Part shown: one piece after another, positions 51,763 to 60,567 of the stretch
Numbering within the stretch: the stretch's first letter is position 1
Layout: every line of letters starts with the position of its first letter
DNA from: CAYSCX01 sp964429575
Lineage (GTDB): Bacteria > Desulfobacterota > Binatia > Binatales > Binataceae
Reading direction: 5' to 3'
DNA length: 64,000 nt
NCBI GenBank assembly: GCA_964429575.1
Contig: CAYSCX010000008.1
Location: 28,503-92,502, forward strand
Notes under the pieces: model-generated
Told to the model about the DNA's origin: nothing
Seen by the model: only the letters and a program-made list of their open reading frames with translations
Databases searched by the model: none
Program-made: the position numbers and the translations under genes

Positions 51763-52959
51763 CTAAATTATGCCCTCCTGCTTTAGCTCATCAAGCTGGC
51801 CCGCCGTCAGCCCTAACAGCTGCGAGTAAACCTCGCCGTTGTGCTGGCCCAACAGCGGCGCGGCCTTCACCTCGGCCGGAGAGTCTTCGAGCCTCACCGG
51901 ACATCCAGGCATCGTGAACTTGCCGCGCACCGGGTGGTCGACGGTGACGATCATACCGCGTTCTTTGAGGTGTGGATTGTTCAGCAACTCGACAGTGTCG
52001 AACACGGCGCTGCAGGGAACGCCAGCCTCGCCGAGGATCTTCATCACCTCGTGCTTGGTGCGCTGGCCCGTCCACGCGGTGATTTCCTCGGTGAGCGCCT
52101 CGACGTTCTTGGCGCGCACGCGCGGCTCGCGGAATCGCTCATCGTCGGCAAGCTCCGGGCGTCCCATCGACTTGCACAGGCTCTGCCACATTACGGGCGT
52201 GGTGCAGAGCATGTACACGTAATCGTCGGCGCCGCCGGGTGCACATTTGAATATGTCGCCGGGGCCGCCGCCGAGGCGGTTGCCCGCGCGCTGGACCGGC
52301 TTTTCGGTGATGTAGGTCGCCATCATCGGAACGCGCACGAAATTGAGCACCGCCTCTTGCATCGCGACTTCGACCTTCTGTCCGCGGCCGGTGCGTTCAC
52401 GCTGAATGTATGCGGCGAGCACGCCGCACGCCGCGTGGATGCCGGTGCCGGTGTCGCCGATGGTCGGACCGGGTTTGAGCGGCGGCGTGCCGGGAAATCC
52501 GGTGATCGACATCGCGCCGCCGGCGGCCTGCGCAATCATGTCGAAGCTCTTGTACTTGCTATACGGACCAAACGTACCGAAGCCCTTGATGGTGAGATAA
52601 ATCAGGCGCGGGTTCAGCTCGCGCAGCTTCTCGTAACCGAGATCGAGCTTCTCGAGCGTGCCGAGAGAAAAGTTCTCCGCGAGGATGTCGACCTTCTTGA
52701 TGAGGTCAAGAAACATTCGGCGGCCCTTGTCGGAGCGGAGATTCAGCGTGATGGCGCGCTTGTTCGCGTTGAGCAGCATGAAGTAGTGCGAGTCGACGCC
52801 GGGCTTTTCGGTGAGCAGCCACCTGCCCTGCTCGCCCTTGCCCGGCGGTTCGAGCTTGATCACGTCGGCGCCGAGCCACGCGAGCATCTCGGTGCACGAA
52901 GTACCCGCCTCGAATTGGGTGAGATCCAGAACTTTGACGCCCGCCAACGCCTTATCCAT
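51763..52959 (-). CDS. CaiB/BaiF family CoA-transferase
   Basis: The 398-residue type III CoA-transferase opens VLDLTQFEAGTSCTEMLAWLGADVIKLEPPGKGEQGR and has the catalytic Asp in MLLNANKRAITLNLRSDKGRR-LFLDLIKKVDIL (the Asp of LxxDLI..DILAENF), then the GFPGTPPLKPGPTIGDTGTGIHA loop. It should exchange CoA between two acids. The 3' end is 23 bases from the next gene on the same strand, so it may share a message with the metal operon, though no functional link is evident. Confidence 0.9.
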   Translation of the reverse strand: MDKALAGVKVLDLTQFEAGTSCTEMLAWLGADVIKLEPPGKGEQGRWLLTEKPGVDSHYFMLLNANKRAITLNLRSDKGRRMFLDLIKKVDILAENFSLGTLEKLDLGYEKLRELNPRLIYLTIKGFGTFGPYSKYKSFDMIAQAAGGAMSITGFPGTPPLKPGPTIGDTGTGIHAACGVLAAYIQRERTGRGQKVEVAMQEAVLNFVRVPMMATYITEKPVQRAGNRLGGGPGDIFKCAPGGADDYVYMLCTTPVMWQSLCKSMGRPELADDERFREPRVRAKNVEALTEEITAWTGQRTKHEVMKILGEAGVPCSAVFDTVELLNNPHLKERGMIVTVDHPVRGKFTMPGCPVRLEDSPAEVKAAPLLGQHNGEVYSQLLGLTAGQLDELKQEGII

Positions 52960-53154
52960 CGCTGCCTCCTCGCGGTTCCGACCGACGCGCGGCGCTGCGT
53001 GCCGCGCGTGTCATTCTATCTAGCTCCCGACGCGTGAGGTGGGCAAGCTGGCTCACGCGCAGGAATGAACTTCGCCGCGCTGCCTTAAGTAGTGCGGCGG
53101 GTTTTGATAGGTTCGAGAACGCAATCGCAGCCACCACCGATCCGCATCGCTCGA

Positions 53155-54276
53155 ATGACTCAAGCGCAAGCGAAGCTCGCACGGATACGCGAAGAGCTGA
53201 ACCAGTCGTTCCTTGAACGAGGCGATCTCATCGACGGGACGCTGGTCGCGCTGCTTTCCGCGAGCCATGTCCTGATCATCGGACCGCCGGGAACCGCGAA
53301 ATCGATGCTCGCCGACGAGCTGTGCCGCCGTATCGACGGAGCGAACTACTTCCAATGGCTGCTCACCAAATTCAGCACGCCCGAAGAGATCTTCGGCGCG
53401 GTAAGTCTTAAAGGTCTCGAGGAGGACGACTACCGGCGCGTGACCACGCACAAGCTGCCCGAAGCGCACATCGCGTTTCTCGATGAGATCTTCAAAGCGA
53501 ACTCGTCGATTCTTAACGCGCTGCTGACGCTCATCAACGAGCGCGTGTTCCACAACGGCCGCGAGCGCCGCACGGTGCCGCTGATTACGCTCTTCGGTGC
53601 GTCGAACGAACTTCCCGACGAGGAAGAACTTACCGCGCTCTACGACCGCTTCATGTTGCGCTTCATCGCCGATTACATCGTCGAAGAGCACCACTTTTTG
53701 CGCATGCTCGACGGACGACAGCCTGCTGCCCGCACCACGCTCAGCTTTGAGGAGTTGCACGAGCTGCAGTCGCTCATGCGCAAAGTCGCATTGCCGGACA
53801 CCGTGCTTGATGCGATTGCGAAGCTTCGCCGCGAGCTTGCGGGGATGCAAATCATCGTCTCGGATCGGCGCTGGAAGAATTGCCTCGACGTGTTGCGAGC
53901 ACACGCGCTTTTGATGGGACGCGCCGCGGTCGCGGACGACGATCTTTCGTTCCTGAACTGCGCGCTATGGAAGGATCCGGAGGAGCGTCCCAAGGTTGCA
54001 GATGCGATTCGGCGGCTCGTGAAAGGCTACGAAGATGAAGCGCAGGCGCTGTTGATCGAAAGCCAGGAACTGCGCGAGTACGCCGAACGCGGGTGGGAGA
54101 GCGACGAGCTGCGCAAGCGCGCGGTGATCGAGGCGCACGCGAAAATCGCGAACATTCTGGTAAAGTTCGACGACCTGCTGCGCGACGCATCGCAAAACGG
54201 CCGTGTTGTCGCGCGTGCGCAGGAGATGCGCGACAAAGTCCGCGAGATTCAGCAAACCATGCTCCGCCACCTGTAG
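53155..54276 (+). CDS. MoxR-family AAA+ ATPase (RavA-like)
   Basis: The 373-residue ATPase has Walker A GPPGTAKS (about residues 43-50), the RRIDGANYFQWLLTKFSTPEEIFG segment, Walker B HIAFLDEIFKAN, sensor 1 in FGASNE and the AAA_lid_3 region. MoxR proteins normally act with a von Willebrand A domain partner such as ViaA, but none is adjacent. The ATG at 53155 is preferred over a longer frame; its TAG stop is the first three bases of repeat copy D. Confidence 0.88.
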   Translation: MTQAQAKLARIREELNQSFLERGDLIDGTLVALLSASHVLIIGPPGTAKSMLADELCRRIDGANYFQWLLTKFSTPEEIFGAVSLKGLEEDDYRRVTTHKLPEAHIAFLDEIFKANSSILNALLTLINERVFHNGRERRTVPLITLFGASNELPDEEELTALYDRFMLRFIADYIVEEHHFLRMLDGRQPAARTTLSFEELHELQSLMRKVALPDTVLDAIAKLRRELAGMQIIVSDRRWKNCLDVLRAHALLMGRAAVADDDLSFLNCALWKDPEERPKVADAIRRLVKGYEDEAQALLIESQELREYAERGWESDELRKRAVIEAHAKIANILVKFDDLLRDASQNGRVVARAQEMRDKVREIQQTMLRHL

Positions 54277-54433
54277 CAGGCTGCGGAAAAAGGCTTCGCA
54301 GCCTGCTCCCTCTCTCTCTTATCTCCCCCTGGTCAGGGGGAGAAGATTGAGGAAGGAAGCCAGTTTTCATGCAGGGTGCTAGCGTGATTGCTGAGCGCGT
54401 CGTACCTTGGGTAACTATTCCCGCACCCTGCTA
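54274..54433 (+). repeat. two-hairpin repeat element, copy D
   Basis: A 160-bp element with arms GCAGGCTGCG and CGCAGCCTGC in the first hairpin (54276-54307), a CT-rich spacer CTCCCCCTGGTCAGGGGGAG, and a second hairpin GCAGGGTGC to GCACCCTGC with final TA. It separates the MoxR gene from recO, and its TAG is the MoxR stop codon. The recO start is 11 bases after its end. Confidence 0.85.
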
Positions 54434-54443
54434 GGGAGCCGCG

Positions 54444-55217
54444 ATGCCAGCCGAAGAAACCACCCCGGCGATAGTTCTGCGCGCGCGCGACTATTCGGAA
54501 TCGGACCGCGTGGTCACCCTGCTCACGCGCGATTACGGGAAGCTCGGCGGCATGGCCAAGGGCGCCAAGGCGTCGCGCCGGCGCTTCGAGCACAAGCTCG
54601 ATCCCTTTACGCACGTGATGCTGCACTTTCGCCGCCGCCCGCACGGGGAGCTGGTGTTCATCACGCGCGCGGAGGCCGCAGGCCTGGTGCGCTTCAACGT
54701 TGAATCAGACGTCCCCAAGTTTGCGCTCGGCTGCTACGTGCTGGAGCTGGCGGACGCGTTCACGCGCGAGCACGCCGACGCGGCAGGCGCGTATCGAATA
54801 GTGGCGGGCGCGCTCACAGCGCTCGCGAGCAACGGCGCCAATCGTGCGCTCCGCCAGTCCTACGAGCTGAGCCTGCTCGCGTGGGCGGGCTTCGGGCTGG
54901 AGCTCACGCGCTGCCGAGTCTGCGGCAGCCAACGCGGGAACAACGGCGATGCGGTCTATTTTGTGGTGAGCCGGGGAGGGGTCGTGTGCGGAAGATGCCG
55001 CGGCGGGGTGCCCGAGGGCGCGATCAAAATGTCGGCGCGGAGCGCGACTGCACTGGCCAGACTCGCGGCGACCGCGTTCGACGACGCGCTGGGGGCAGAA
55101 CCGGGAGGTCCGGACGCGGCACTGGCGCTCTCGCGCTTCATATCATCGGTGCTCGACCGCCGGCTTCGTACGCTCGAATTCCTGGAGTCGGTAATTCCAG
55201 GCACGTCGAAATCGTAA
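54444..55217 (+). CDS. recO: DNA repair protein RecO
   Basis: The 257-residue protein has the N-terminal OB fold (AIVLRARDYSESDRVVTLLTRDYGKLGGMAKGAK) and a C-terminal helical part with the zinc-binding CRVCGSQRGNNGD and CGRC pairs. RecO helps RecR load RecA on gapped DNA. Length matches the family. It ends 7 bases from the convergent ABC ATPase gene. Confidence 0.92.
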   Translation: MPAEETTPAIVLRARDYSESDRVVTLLTRDYGKLGGMAKGAKASRRRFEHKLDPFTHVMLHFRRRPHGELVFITRAEAAGLVRFNVESDVPKFALGCYVLELADAFTREHADAAGAYRIVAGALTALASNGANRALRQSYELSLLAWAGFGLELTRCRVCGSQRGNNGDAVYFVVSRGGVVCGRCRGGVPEGAIKMSARSATALARLAATAFDDALGAEPGGPDAALALSRFISSVLDRRLRTLEFLESVIPGTSKS

Positions 55218-55224
55218 TCGCAGG

Positions 55225-56244
55225 TCAGTCGCGCCATCCGAACAAGTGCAGGTGTTCGGCCGGCAGCGAGACGCGAATGCTCTCGCCAACGTACAGTGAG
55301 CGTCCCGCGGCGACGCTGCGCGGGATCAAGATGTCGAGCGGGAAGGCGCACCTGAAGGTGACGCGCTGCGCGAGCCCCTCGTCGCGCACTTCCACGACCG
55401 CGCCGGAAAGGGTGTTCTCGACGCCCTCGCCGTCGCCGTTGCGGCGCACCAGGATCTCGTCGGAGCGAATTCCAATTCCAATCGACTCCGCATGATTGAT
55501 CTTTCGCGGCGCGCGCACGCATAGCCGCTCGCCTTCGAGGTCAACGAAGACAGCATCGGCTTCCTGTCCCTCGATGCGTGCGCGAAAAAGATTCTTAAAG
55601 CCGACGAGCCGGGCGACCGCGACGGTGGCGGGTTCGGCGAAGACGCGTGCGGGCGGCTCCTGCTGGACGATTCGCCCTCCCGAAAGGACGGCGAGCGAGT
55701 CGGCGATGGTCGCCACGTGCCAATCGTGAGTGACGGCAAGCGTCGGAATTCGGAGCCGTCGCACCAATGAGGTGATCTCGTCGAGCACTTCTTCGCGCGT
55801 GATGGCGTCGAGCGCGCTGGTCGGCTCATCGAGCAGCAAGAGTTCCGGGTCGCGAGCGAGGGCGCGTGCGATCGCGACGCGCTGCTGCTGCCCTCCGGAG
55901 AGTTCGTGCGGATAGCGATCACCAATATTCGTGAGTCCGACCAGGCCGAGCAGATCATCGGCACGCGCACGGCGCGCGACGCGCGGGCCATGCAGTGGAA
56001 ATGCAACGTTCTCCCACGCGCGAAGGTGCGGGAACAGCGCGTAGCCTTGCGGTAGATAGCCGACGCGCCGGAGGTCCGGAGGTACGCCGTCGTACGGAGT
56101 GCCTCGCGCTGGAATCAACCCGGCGATCGCGCGGAGCAGACTGGTCTTGCCGGTGCCGCTCAAGCCGAGCAGAACGGTGAATCCGGCGGCGTCCATCGAA
56201 ATGGCGAGTTGCAGCGGCCGGGAAAGTTGGTACTCGATACGCAC
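55225..56244 (-). CDS. molybdate/tungstate-type ABC transporter ATP-binding protein
   Basis: The 339-residue ATPase has Walker A GLSGTGKTSLLRA, the ModC-like Q-loop GYLPQGYALFPHLRAWENVAF, the signature LSGGQQQRVAIARALA, Walker B LLLLDEPTSALD, and a C-terminal MOP/TOBE-type domain (about 255-339) that binds the anion for regulation. It is the third gene of the operon after the permease, starting 4 bases beyond its stop. Confidence 0.88.
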   Translation of the reverse strand: MRIEYQLSRPLQLAISMDAAGFTVLLGLSGTGKTSLLRAIAGLIPARGTPYDGVPPDLRRVGYLPQGYALFPHLRAWENVAFPLHGPRVARRARADDLLGLVGLTNIGDRYPHELSGGQQQRVAIARALARDPELLLLDEPTSALDAITREEVLDEITSLVRRLRIPTLAVTHDWHVATIADSLAVLSGGRIVQQEPPARVFAEPATVAVARLVGFKNLFRARIEGQEADAVFVDLEGERLCVRAPRKINHAESIGIGIRSDEILVRRNGDGEGVENTLSGAVVEVRDEGLAQRVTFRCAFPLDILIPRSVAAGRSLYVGESIRVSLPAEHLHLFGWRD

Positions 56245-56248
56245 AGCG

Positions 56249-57010
56249 CTATGTCACGCGCACCCGGCGGCGCGAAAGCGTACCCAGCACCAGCGGAAGC
56301 GGCATCGCGAAAAGAAAGAACAGCCAGAGCAGCGGATAGACCGCCTCGATGCCGAGGTCTTGCAGATTCACCCACAGCTTCACGGGAATGCCCTGCGGGA
56401 AGTATGCGACGACGAGCACGATGCCGAATTCTCCGAGCGCACGCACCCACGCGACGCCGATCCCCGCGGCGAGGCCGAGCGCAGCCAGCGGCAGTGTGAC
56501 CAACCTGAAAGTCGCGGCGCGGCTCTTGCCGAGCGTCCGCGCGATTTGCTCGAGCTCCGGGTTGACCGCCTCGAAGGCGACTCGCGCGGTCACGATGTAA
56601 TACGGCGAGGCGCCGTAAACCTGCGCGAGCACGAATGCGGCCGCGGAATTCGTAAAGACGATGCCCAACGTCTCGAGCGCGCGCCCGAAATAGCTGTAGG
56701 GCCCATAGACCGTCGCGAGCAGGATACCCATCGCGAGCGGCGGCGTCAGGAGCGGAAGCAGGACGAGCATCTCGACGATTGCCTTGCCGCGAAACGATGA
56801 GTGCGCCAGCCAGTACGCGAGCGGGGTGCCAAGAGCGACGATGATTGCGAGGGAGACCGCGGTGTAGGTGAGCGACACGCTGATCGCGGCGACGTCGCCG
56901 GTCGCGAGCTTGAGCGACGGCCAGTCGGTGCCGAGCGCTAGTCCGACAAACGGCAACGCGAGGAACGCGAGCACCGCGGCCGCCGGCACGGCGAGAGAGA
57001 CGCGGGTCAT
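56249..57010 (-). CDS. molybdate/tungstate-type ABC transporter permease
   Basis: The 253-residue inner-membrane protein has about six helices and the binding-protein-dependent EAA motif VNPELEQIARTLGKSRAATFRLVTLPLA (about residues 150-177). The length and motif match ModB/WtpB. It overlaps the binding-protein gene by ATGA (57007-57010) and precedes the ATPase gene. Confidence 0.88.
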   Translation of the reverse strand: MTRVSLAVPAAAVLAFLALPFVGLALGTDWPSLKLATGDVAAISVSLTYTAVSLAIIVALGTPLAYWLAHSSFRGKAIVEMLVLLPLLTPPLAMGILLATVYGPYSYFGRALETLGIVFTNSAAAFVLAQVYGASPYYIVTARVAFEAVNPELEQIARTLGKSRAATFRLVTLPLAALGLAAGIGVAWVRALGEFGIVLVVAYFPQGIPVKLWVNLQDLGIEAVYPLLWLFFLFAMPLPLVLGTLSRRRVRVT

Positions 57011-57939
57011 GGCAGGCGGCCCCCCGCCGGCGGGCTGTAACCGTTCTCGCGCAACATGCGCTGCCCGTCGCCGCCCGCAAGATAATCGACGAATTTCCGC
57101 GCGGTGTTGGGGTCGGCAATGTCGGTGAGCGCCGCCGCGTAGAAGACGAGCGGTTCGGGTTTCAGCGTCTGTTTGGTGCCGTTCGATGCGGGCAGCGAAA
57201 AGGCTGCGTGCGAGTATCCGCCGTTCTCGAACGCCGCAACTGACAGATTGATTACGCCGGGCAGCCGGAGGTACGGCACGCGGCGCGATTCGGCGTTTGA
57301 ACGATACGATGAGGCCGCATCGAGCTGACCCGCCTCGAGTCGAGACAACAACACCGGCTCGGCGAAGATCTGCGACGGGTTTCGATACGCGCCCAGGATT
57401 CTTTCAGTGAGGTCCGGCTGCTGGTAGTAGTCCGCGGCGAGGATCGCAGTGAAGATGATGTTGCGGCCCTGTGGGTCGGTAGTGGGATCCGTGCGCCCAA
57501 ATCGAAGTCCGGGCGATTGAAGAACGCGGTACCACTGAGTCTTGCCTTGCGCGGCGGCTCGGAAATCGGGAGCGAAACGGCTCTTGGGGTTGTACGCGAT
57601 GACCATCTCGGTGGATGCGATCGGGATAGCTTCGCGCGCCAGACCCGCATCGAGGACGATCTTCATCGGCCCGCGTGTCACGCTCACGAAAACGTCGGCG
57701 CGCATCTGACGAGAACTGAGCAGACGTGCGAGCGCGTACGAGCCCTGTCCGACGCCGCGAAATTCGACACCGTATTGCCTGCCGAACGCGGGGCCGATTA
57801 CCTGGTTCATCACGTGACCCATGGAACCGGCGTAGGCGACTGTCAGGGTCCGGTGCGCGGCGTGCAGCGATCGCGATTCGAAAATGCACGACATCGCCAA
57901 GATGAGAGACCAAGCGGCGATGCGACGGATCGAAGGCAT
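57007..57939 (-). CDS. extracellular molybdate/tungstate-binding protein (WtpA-like)
   Basis: The 310-residue protein has a signal peptide (about residues 1-28) and the ModA/WtpA class II fold: VAYAGSMGHVMNQVIGPAF, VEFRGVGQGSYALARLLSSRQMRADVFVSVT and FGRTDPTTDPQGRNI. The GSxxxxx and GQGSYALAR parts carry the oxyanion-binding serines in this family. It is the first structural gene of the ABC operon and starts 2 bases after the regulator stop. Confidence 0.85.
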   Translation of the reverse strand: MPSIRRIAAWSLILAMSCIFESRSLHAAHRTLTVAYAGSMGHVMNQVIGPAFGRQYGVEFRGVGQGSYALARLLSSRQMRADVFVSVTRGPMKIVLDAGLAREAIPIASTEMVIAYNPKSRFAPDFRAAAQGKTQWYRVLQSPGLRFGRTDPTTDPQGRNIIFTAILAADYYQQPDLTERILGAYRNPSQIFAEPVLLSRLEAGQLDAASSYRSNAESRRVPYLRLPGVINLSVAAFENGGYSHAAFSLPASNGTKQTLKPEPLVFYAAALTDIADPNTARKFVDYLAGGDGQRMLRENGYSPPAGGRLP

Positions 57940-57941
57940 GG

Positions 57942-59051
57942 TTATTCCGCGCCAATCCGGGCGATGACCTTGCCGGTGTGACTGGTGTCATAAGCGCAGA
58001 GTGCGGAAAGCTGCCGCGCGAAGTCGGCCGAGTTGAGCGCATCGAGCATCGCCTTGACGGGCGGTGAGTCGAGTTCACGCTCAAGGATCGCGATGTCGTA
58101 GCGTTCATCGCGAATTGGGACGAATCCAACCTCGAATGCCCGGGCGGCCACCCGAATCGTGACGCCGCAGTCCGCGTCGCCGGACGCAACCGCTGCCGCA
58201 ACTTCCAGATGGCTTCGCGCCTCGCGCGAGTAACCGGCGATCCGGCGGGGCTCGATGCCTTCGCGTCGAAGTCCTTCGTCGAGAGCGGCGCGCGCACCGG
58301 CACCGCGTTCGCGATTGATGATCGTGATGCCGCGACGGGCGAGATCACTGAGGCCGCGGAGACCGCGCGGGTTGCCGGGCGCAGTGGCAAGGCCCAATTC
58401 CCAGCCGGCAAAGTTCACGAGCACGGCGCGACGCCCCGCGAGCGCGTTGCGTGCCGCCTCGAGGTTGTACGCGCCGGTCCGCGAATCACGGAGATGGAGT
58501 CCCGCTGCGTGGACCTCACCCTTGGCCAGCGAATGAAGCGCGGCCCGACTGGAACTCGCGATGCCGACCAGGCTGGCGGGTGCGCGCCGTCGCGCGAGCC
58601 AATCCGAAAGGATCGTTGCCGCAGGATCGCAGCCGGCCAACAGCAGTGCGGAATCGATCTCGGTCGGGGAGCGAAACGCCTCGACAGCACTCTCGCCCTT
58701 GGCCGCACTCACCACCAGTCCCGAGACGGACGCAAGACGGGTCGCCGCGGGTGACACAGGCACCGCGACGAGTTTGCCGCCGACGCGCGCGAGCGCGACC
58801 TGCGCGCCCGCACGGACGTGACCCTTGATGTCGGCGGACACACGTGCGGCGGGTTCGGCGCCGAAAAGCGTCTCGACGCTCTCGCCAAGCTCGCGGGAAA
58901 GTGCGAGCGCCACGGCAACGCTCGGCTGGTACACGCCGGACTCGATCGCGCCAAGCGCCTGGCGTGAGATGCCAGCGCGACGCGCGAGCTCGCCCTGATT
59001 GAGACTGTGGGCGAGGCGCGCGCGCCGCACCGCATCGCCCGCTCTCGCCAT
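57942..59051 (-). CDS. XRE-type regulator with periplasmic-binding-like (PF12727-type) sensor domain
   Basis: The 369-residue protein has a Cro/XRE helix-turn-helix (RRARLAHSLNQGELARRAGISRQALGAIESGVYQPSVAVALALSRELG, residues about 9-58). A long C-terminal domain follows with ASSSRAALHSLAKGEVHAAGLHLRD and GITIINRERGAGARAALDE, the pattern of PBP-like domains that sense molybdate or tungstate. It precedes the matching ABC genes. The start is ATG 59051 or 59063; GCCACTACAATGGC at 59067-59080 is a possible operator. Confidence 0.85.
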   Translation of the reverse strand: MARAGDAVRRARLAHSLNQGELARRAGISRQALGAIESGVYQPSVAVALALSRELGESVETLFGAEPAARVSADIKGHVRAGAQVALARVGGKLVAVPVSPAATRLASVSGLVVSAAKGESAVEAFRSPTEIDSALLLAGCDPAATILSDWLARRRAPASLVGIASSSRAALHSLAKGEVHAAGLHLRDSRTGAYNLEAARNALAGRRAVLVNFAGWELGLATAPGNPRGLRGLSDLARRGITIINRERGAGARAALDEGLRREGIEPRRIAGYSREARSHLEVAAAVASGDADCGVTIRVAARAFEVGFVPIRDERYDIAILERELDSPPVKAMLDALNSADFARQLSALCAYDTSHTGKVIARIGAE

Positions 59052-59137
59052 GATGGATGGCATTAGGCCACTACAATGGCACAACAAGGAAGAAGGTGAG
59101 AAACTCACGCCGGCGCGCGAGGCAGAGCGGCGACCGG

Positions 59138-59713
59138 TCAATCGTCAAGAATCTTTGGTGGCGAGTAACGACCTGCGGTGTGCTCGACGAGCACGATTCC
59201 GCAGTTCTTGGGCACGTGCGCGCCGACCCAGTTGCCGGTGATGTACACCCACAACGTCCTCATCACGGCTCCGTGGCTGACCATGACGACTTCATCGCCG
59301 GGGTACCGGCGCGCGACACGGTCTAATGCTGGTGCGGTGCGCTGCAGAACCTGCTGGGCACTCTCGCCGCCGGGCGGAGTCCACTCCCACGCACGCTCGG
59401 GTTGGTAGTTCGGGTCGAGGCTGACGGATTCGTATGGCTTGCCTGCGAGGTCTCCGAAGCTCTGTTCGCGAAAATCGTGCTCGACTTCGACAGGCAGTCC
59501 GAATACGTCGGCGATGATAGTCGCGGTTTGGTGCGCGCGAATGAACGGACTCGCGATGACAGTCATCGGGCGATACAGCTCGCGTATCCTGAGCGCGGCC
59601 GCATGCGCCTGCTGGCGTCCCAAGTCTGTGATCGGCACCGCGGACGAAGTCGTGAAGCGCCGGTCGCGGTTGCCCTCGCTCTCCGCGTGGCGGACCAGGA
59701 TCAGTTTTCCCAT
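59138..59713 (-). CDS. histidine phosphatase family protein
   Basis: The 191-residue protein has the RHG motif as LILVRHAESEGN (residues about 4-15), the second phosphate-pocket Arg in SPFIRAHQTA, and the late VSHGAVMR with a second catalytic His. Members act on phosphoglycerate, sugar phosphates or peptides; the substrate is unknown. ATG 59713 is used rather than a longer frame without similarity. It lies 40 bases downstream of the slipin gene. Confidence 0.9.
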   Translation of the reverse strand: MGKLILVRHAESEGNRDRRFTTSSAVPITDLGRQQAHAAALRIRELYRPMTVIASPFIRAHQTATIIADVFGLPVEVEHDFREQSFGDLAGKPYESVSLDPNYQPERAWEWTPPGGESAQQVLQRTAPALDRVARRYPGDEVVMVSHGAVMRTLWVYITGNWVGAHVPKNCGIVLVEHTAGRYSPPKILDD

Positions 59714-59753
59714 CTCGATCTGGCCGGCTACCTCGCGCGCGGATGATTCGCTT

Positions 59754-60539
59754 TCAAGTCGAGGAGCCTGACGAACCGCCGCCCTGCGGTCCCGGCCGCG
59801 CCATCGGACGGAAGGCGTCGAACATATCAATCGGCACGGGGAATATTATTGTCGAGTTATTCTCGCTCGCTATCTCGAGCAGGGTCTGAAGGTAGCGCAA
59901 CTGCAAGGTAATCGGGCTGCCCCCCATGATGACTGCGGCGTCGGAGAGACGCTGCGCCGCCTGGAACTCGCCCTCGGCGGAGATAACTTTGGCGCGACGC
60001 TCGCGTTCGGCCTCGGCCTGCCGCGCGATCGCGCGCTGCATGTCTTGTGGAAGGTCGATATTCTTGATCTCGACGAGGGTTACTTTGACTCCCCACGGCT
60101 CCGTCTGCGAATCGACGATTTCCTGGATGCGCGCGTTGAGCTTCTCGCGCTGGGCGAGCAGGTCATCGAGTTCAGACTGGCCGCCGACCGAGCGCAGCGT
60201 GGTTTGCGCGAGCTGCGAGGTCGCAAACAGATAGTTCTCGACCTCGGTTACCGCGCGCGACGGATCGATGACACGGAAGTAGAGCACGGCGCTGATTTTC
60301 ACAGTTACGTTGTCGCGGGTGATGACGTCCTGCGGCGGAATGTCGAGTGTGATGGTGCGGAGATCGATTCGAACGAAGCGCTCGACCGCCGGGATGACGA
60401 AAATGATGCCGGGGCCGCGATGCGGTGTGAGACGTCCGAGCCGGAACACGACCGCGCGTTCATACTCATTGACGACTTTGAGGCCGCTTAGCAGGAAGAG
60501 CACGATAATGACGACGAGAATTCCGAATCCGCTGCCCAT
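59754..60539 (-). CDS. slipin (SPFH/band 7 family) membrane protein
   Basis: The 261-residue protein has an N-terminal membrane segment (about residues 4-22), then the SPFH domain ([73 protein letters not shown]) and a Gly/Ser-rich end. Slipins assemble in membrane microdomains and pair with NfeD proteases; the NfeD-type gene lies 28 bases upstream on the same strand, a conserved arrangement. Confidence 0.92.
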   Translation of the reverse strand: MGSGFGILVVIIVLFLLSGLKVVNEYERAVVFRLGRLTPHRGPGIIFVIPAVERFVRIDLRTITLDIPPQDVITRDNVTVKISAVLYFRVIDPSRAVTEVENYLFATSQLAQTTLRSVGGQSELDDLLAQREKLNARIQEIVDSQTEPWGVKVTLVEIKNIDLPQDMQRAIARQAEAERERRAKVISAEGEFQAAQRLSDAAVIMGGSPITLQLRYLQTLLEIASENNSTIIFPVPIDMFDAFRPMARPGPQGGGSSGSST

Positions 60540-60567
60540 AAGCGCCTCCTGTGGTCGACGTGCCGCC

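Noticed and set aside
51841..53037. 398-codon plus-strand open frame
   Set aside because: It is the complement of the CoA-transferase gene, which has clear motifs.
59067..59080. Definite ModE-type operator
   Set aside because: The short symmetric site does not match the known E. coli ModE consensus, so it is kept only as a weak candidate.
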